Below the pieces are notes generated by a model that worked only from the letters and a program-made list of their open reading frames with translations, did not search any database and had not been told where the DNA came from. Below, in pieces: positions 61,996 to 64,000 of a stretch of DNA of 64,000 bases. Position numbers and translations under genes: made by a program. The first letter of the stretch is position 1. Each line of letters begins with the position of its first letter. Source of the stretch: Cacajao melanocephalus. Its lineage: Eukaryota > Chordata > Mammalia > Primates > Pitheciidae. Where the stretch lies: NCBI GenBank assembly GCA_963573385.1, contig CAUYLG010071607.1:1-64000 (forward strand), in the 5' to 3' direction.

Positions 61996-63321
61996 GTGGG
62001 TATTGTTCTAAAGTCCTTATGCGGCGTCTCGTTGCTAGATGGGTGGGGATGTTCTCCAGCCGCAGAGTCTTTTCCAAAACAAGCTGCTTTTATTTTATGA
62101 TGAAGTGCTTGACTTGCAACCAAATGGCAGAGAGAAGGCAAAGGGATAGGAATTCAGCGTTGGTGCAAATCACACGCTTTCATGGTGGTTCACTGGAGAG
62201 TCTGGTTTCTGCCTTTCCCCTTCTGGAGGTGGCTGGCTGCCCCTCTCTGTGCGCATGTAAGGAAATGTGTGGGCGTCTAAATCAAGTCTCCTGATCTATC
62301 GTTGTTTGGACTTTCAACCCCATTCCACTTTAAGCATTCATTAGTCTGATGTCTTTGTCTACCCAAACTCTTTCATTGTGGCGGCCAAATCCCAGGTGCC
62401 ACACGCACCCCTCTCTGCACCTTCTGCTCCTCACATCTGCCTGTCCCTGGGACCCTTCTGCCAAGGGAAGATCTCAAGGCCTGGAGCTTGGGGCTCCCGG
62501 ACTCCACGTTGCTCTTTTCTCCTCCTTCTGTCCTCCAGCTCGCCGGCCAGGCTTGCCTGCAGACTCTGCCATGCCCTGCCCATCTTGTCATTGGCTGTAA
62601 GCGCCACCCTGTCACATCCCCCTACACCTGGGCTCCTGTCTGTCCTCTGCATCTCCTGCCATCACTCTGTGAATTCAGCAGCCACGTAACACCTGACCTT
62701 TCCGTGTTCAAACTGTGATCTGTGGAAGGTCTTTCCCTGCCTCCTCCTCCACCAGCCTCTCCCATGGTCATACCCTTGCCCTCTCCACAGGTATCCATCC
62801 CGCTCACAGTCTCGACTTTAAAAGCCACCTATTAGCCAACCCCTTTCTCCTTGTCTCCTCTCCGTGCCTCCCCACTCTTGCAGGTTTTCAGCTGCATGGA
62901 GACCTCTCAGCCACTAGCCCTACATCTCCCCTCTTCTCTAGCCCTACATCACAATTCTTCCTCCCAGATAGGTTCCAGGCCAGGGTCACAGGTGTTCCTC
63001 TGCAAACTCCCTTAACCCTTTGTCTCTCCCACTCCTGCCAGCTCAGGTCAAAGCCAACACTTTGCCGTCTCTGTGCCAGAATCCACACTGGAGACCAAGG
63101 CTGGGGAGATGCACGTCTCCTTCCTAGCTGGTTTGACTTGAATAGCATAGCCATCAGTCTCAGATGGAGCCTCCAAATGACACGGGGAGCCAGTGCATTG
63201 CTCTACTATGTTCACGGTTTTTATTCTCTGTGACAACTTGCTCATAGCTGCTCTTAGCTCAGAGCCCTGTGCACCACAGCCACTCTTCACACCCCAGCTG
63301 ATGACTTGCCTTATTGAGAAG
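61996..63321 (+). other. LAMA1: LAMA1 intron 23, pyrimidine-rich
   Basis: C/T-rich intron. Several overlapping open frames, including 172 residues at 62715-63233, result from the low-stop composition; none shows a domain or splice context. Confidence 0.5.
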
Positions 63322-63734
<413 letters not shown>

Positions 63735-63904
63735 CTAGCAAAGCCCACCCAGCCCCAGCTTGTCCTCTGGACCCCATTAGCCCTCTCCTCCCTAAGACAT
63801 GCGCAGCAGCCACTCCTTACTCCTCAGTGCACACTCTCTCCAGCACACAGATGCCACCATCACCCCATCGTCAGCAGTGACAGCAAGAGCAGCAAACTAT
63901 TGCG

Positions 63905-64000
63905 CTGAAGGTTGACACAGAGATTTTACAGATGACCTAGTTTACTCCTCATAATTCTCCTATGAGGAAGATATTGTTATTATCTCCATTTTATAGATAA
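63905..64000 (+). repeat. Start of a MIR-like SINE, cut by window end
   Basis: tttactcctcataattctcc, then gttattatctccattttata matches MIR; the element continues beyond the window. Confidence 0.55.

Noticed and set aside
62715..63233. 172-residue open frame, the longest in the window
   Set aside because: It lies in C/T-rich intron where stops are rare, has an equally open frame on the other strand, and shows no domain, splice context or family resemblance.

Overview
This window is mammalian, specifically primate, nuclear DNA. It has split genes with GT-AG introns, about twenty Alu elements, THE1 and young L1 sequence, and older L2, MIR and MLT1 repeats. It cannot be told from the sequence alone whether the source is human or a close ape.

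The only gene I can support is an internal piece of LAMA1, the laminin alpha-1 chain, read on the + strand. Twenty-three coding exons lie between 23442 and 61995. They join in one uninterrupted frame of 1,104 codons plus two bases, and every intron has GT-AG ends. The first ten exons (23442-39085) encode the cysteine-free coiled-coil arm (domains II and I). Exons 11-14 encode LG1, 15-18 LG2, and 19-22 LG3 with the start of the LG3-LG4 linker. Exon 23 finishes the linker and opens LG4. The exon 10/11 junction reads ARKQAAS then IKVAV, and exon 16 contains TWYKIAFQRNRK; both are published laminin alpha-1 adhesive peptides, so the paralogue assignment is firm. The gene's 5' and 3' ends, promoter and polyadenylation site lie outside the window.

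Region by region: 1-23441 shows no exon and is read as the intron upstream of the first exon. It carries an L1 tail, two L2 copies, an antisense class II (HERV-K-like) provirus with both LTRs (3252-9056), MIR and L1 relics, a 36-bp inverted repeat beside a G-quadruplex motif, and a nested L1/Alu/THE1 block (17966-20335). No Alu was seen before 18968. From 22290 onward the introns are dense with Alus in both orientations. The last 2 kb is intron after exon 23.

I found no second gene, no functional RNA gene and no convincing previously undescribed system. The most checkable oddities are a tandem NAGNAG splice acceptor, two hairpin-forming inverted repeats, an R-X-X-R motif in the LG3-LG4 linker, and the structure of the antisense provirus.
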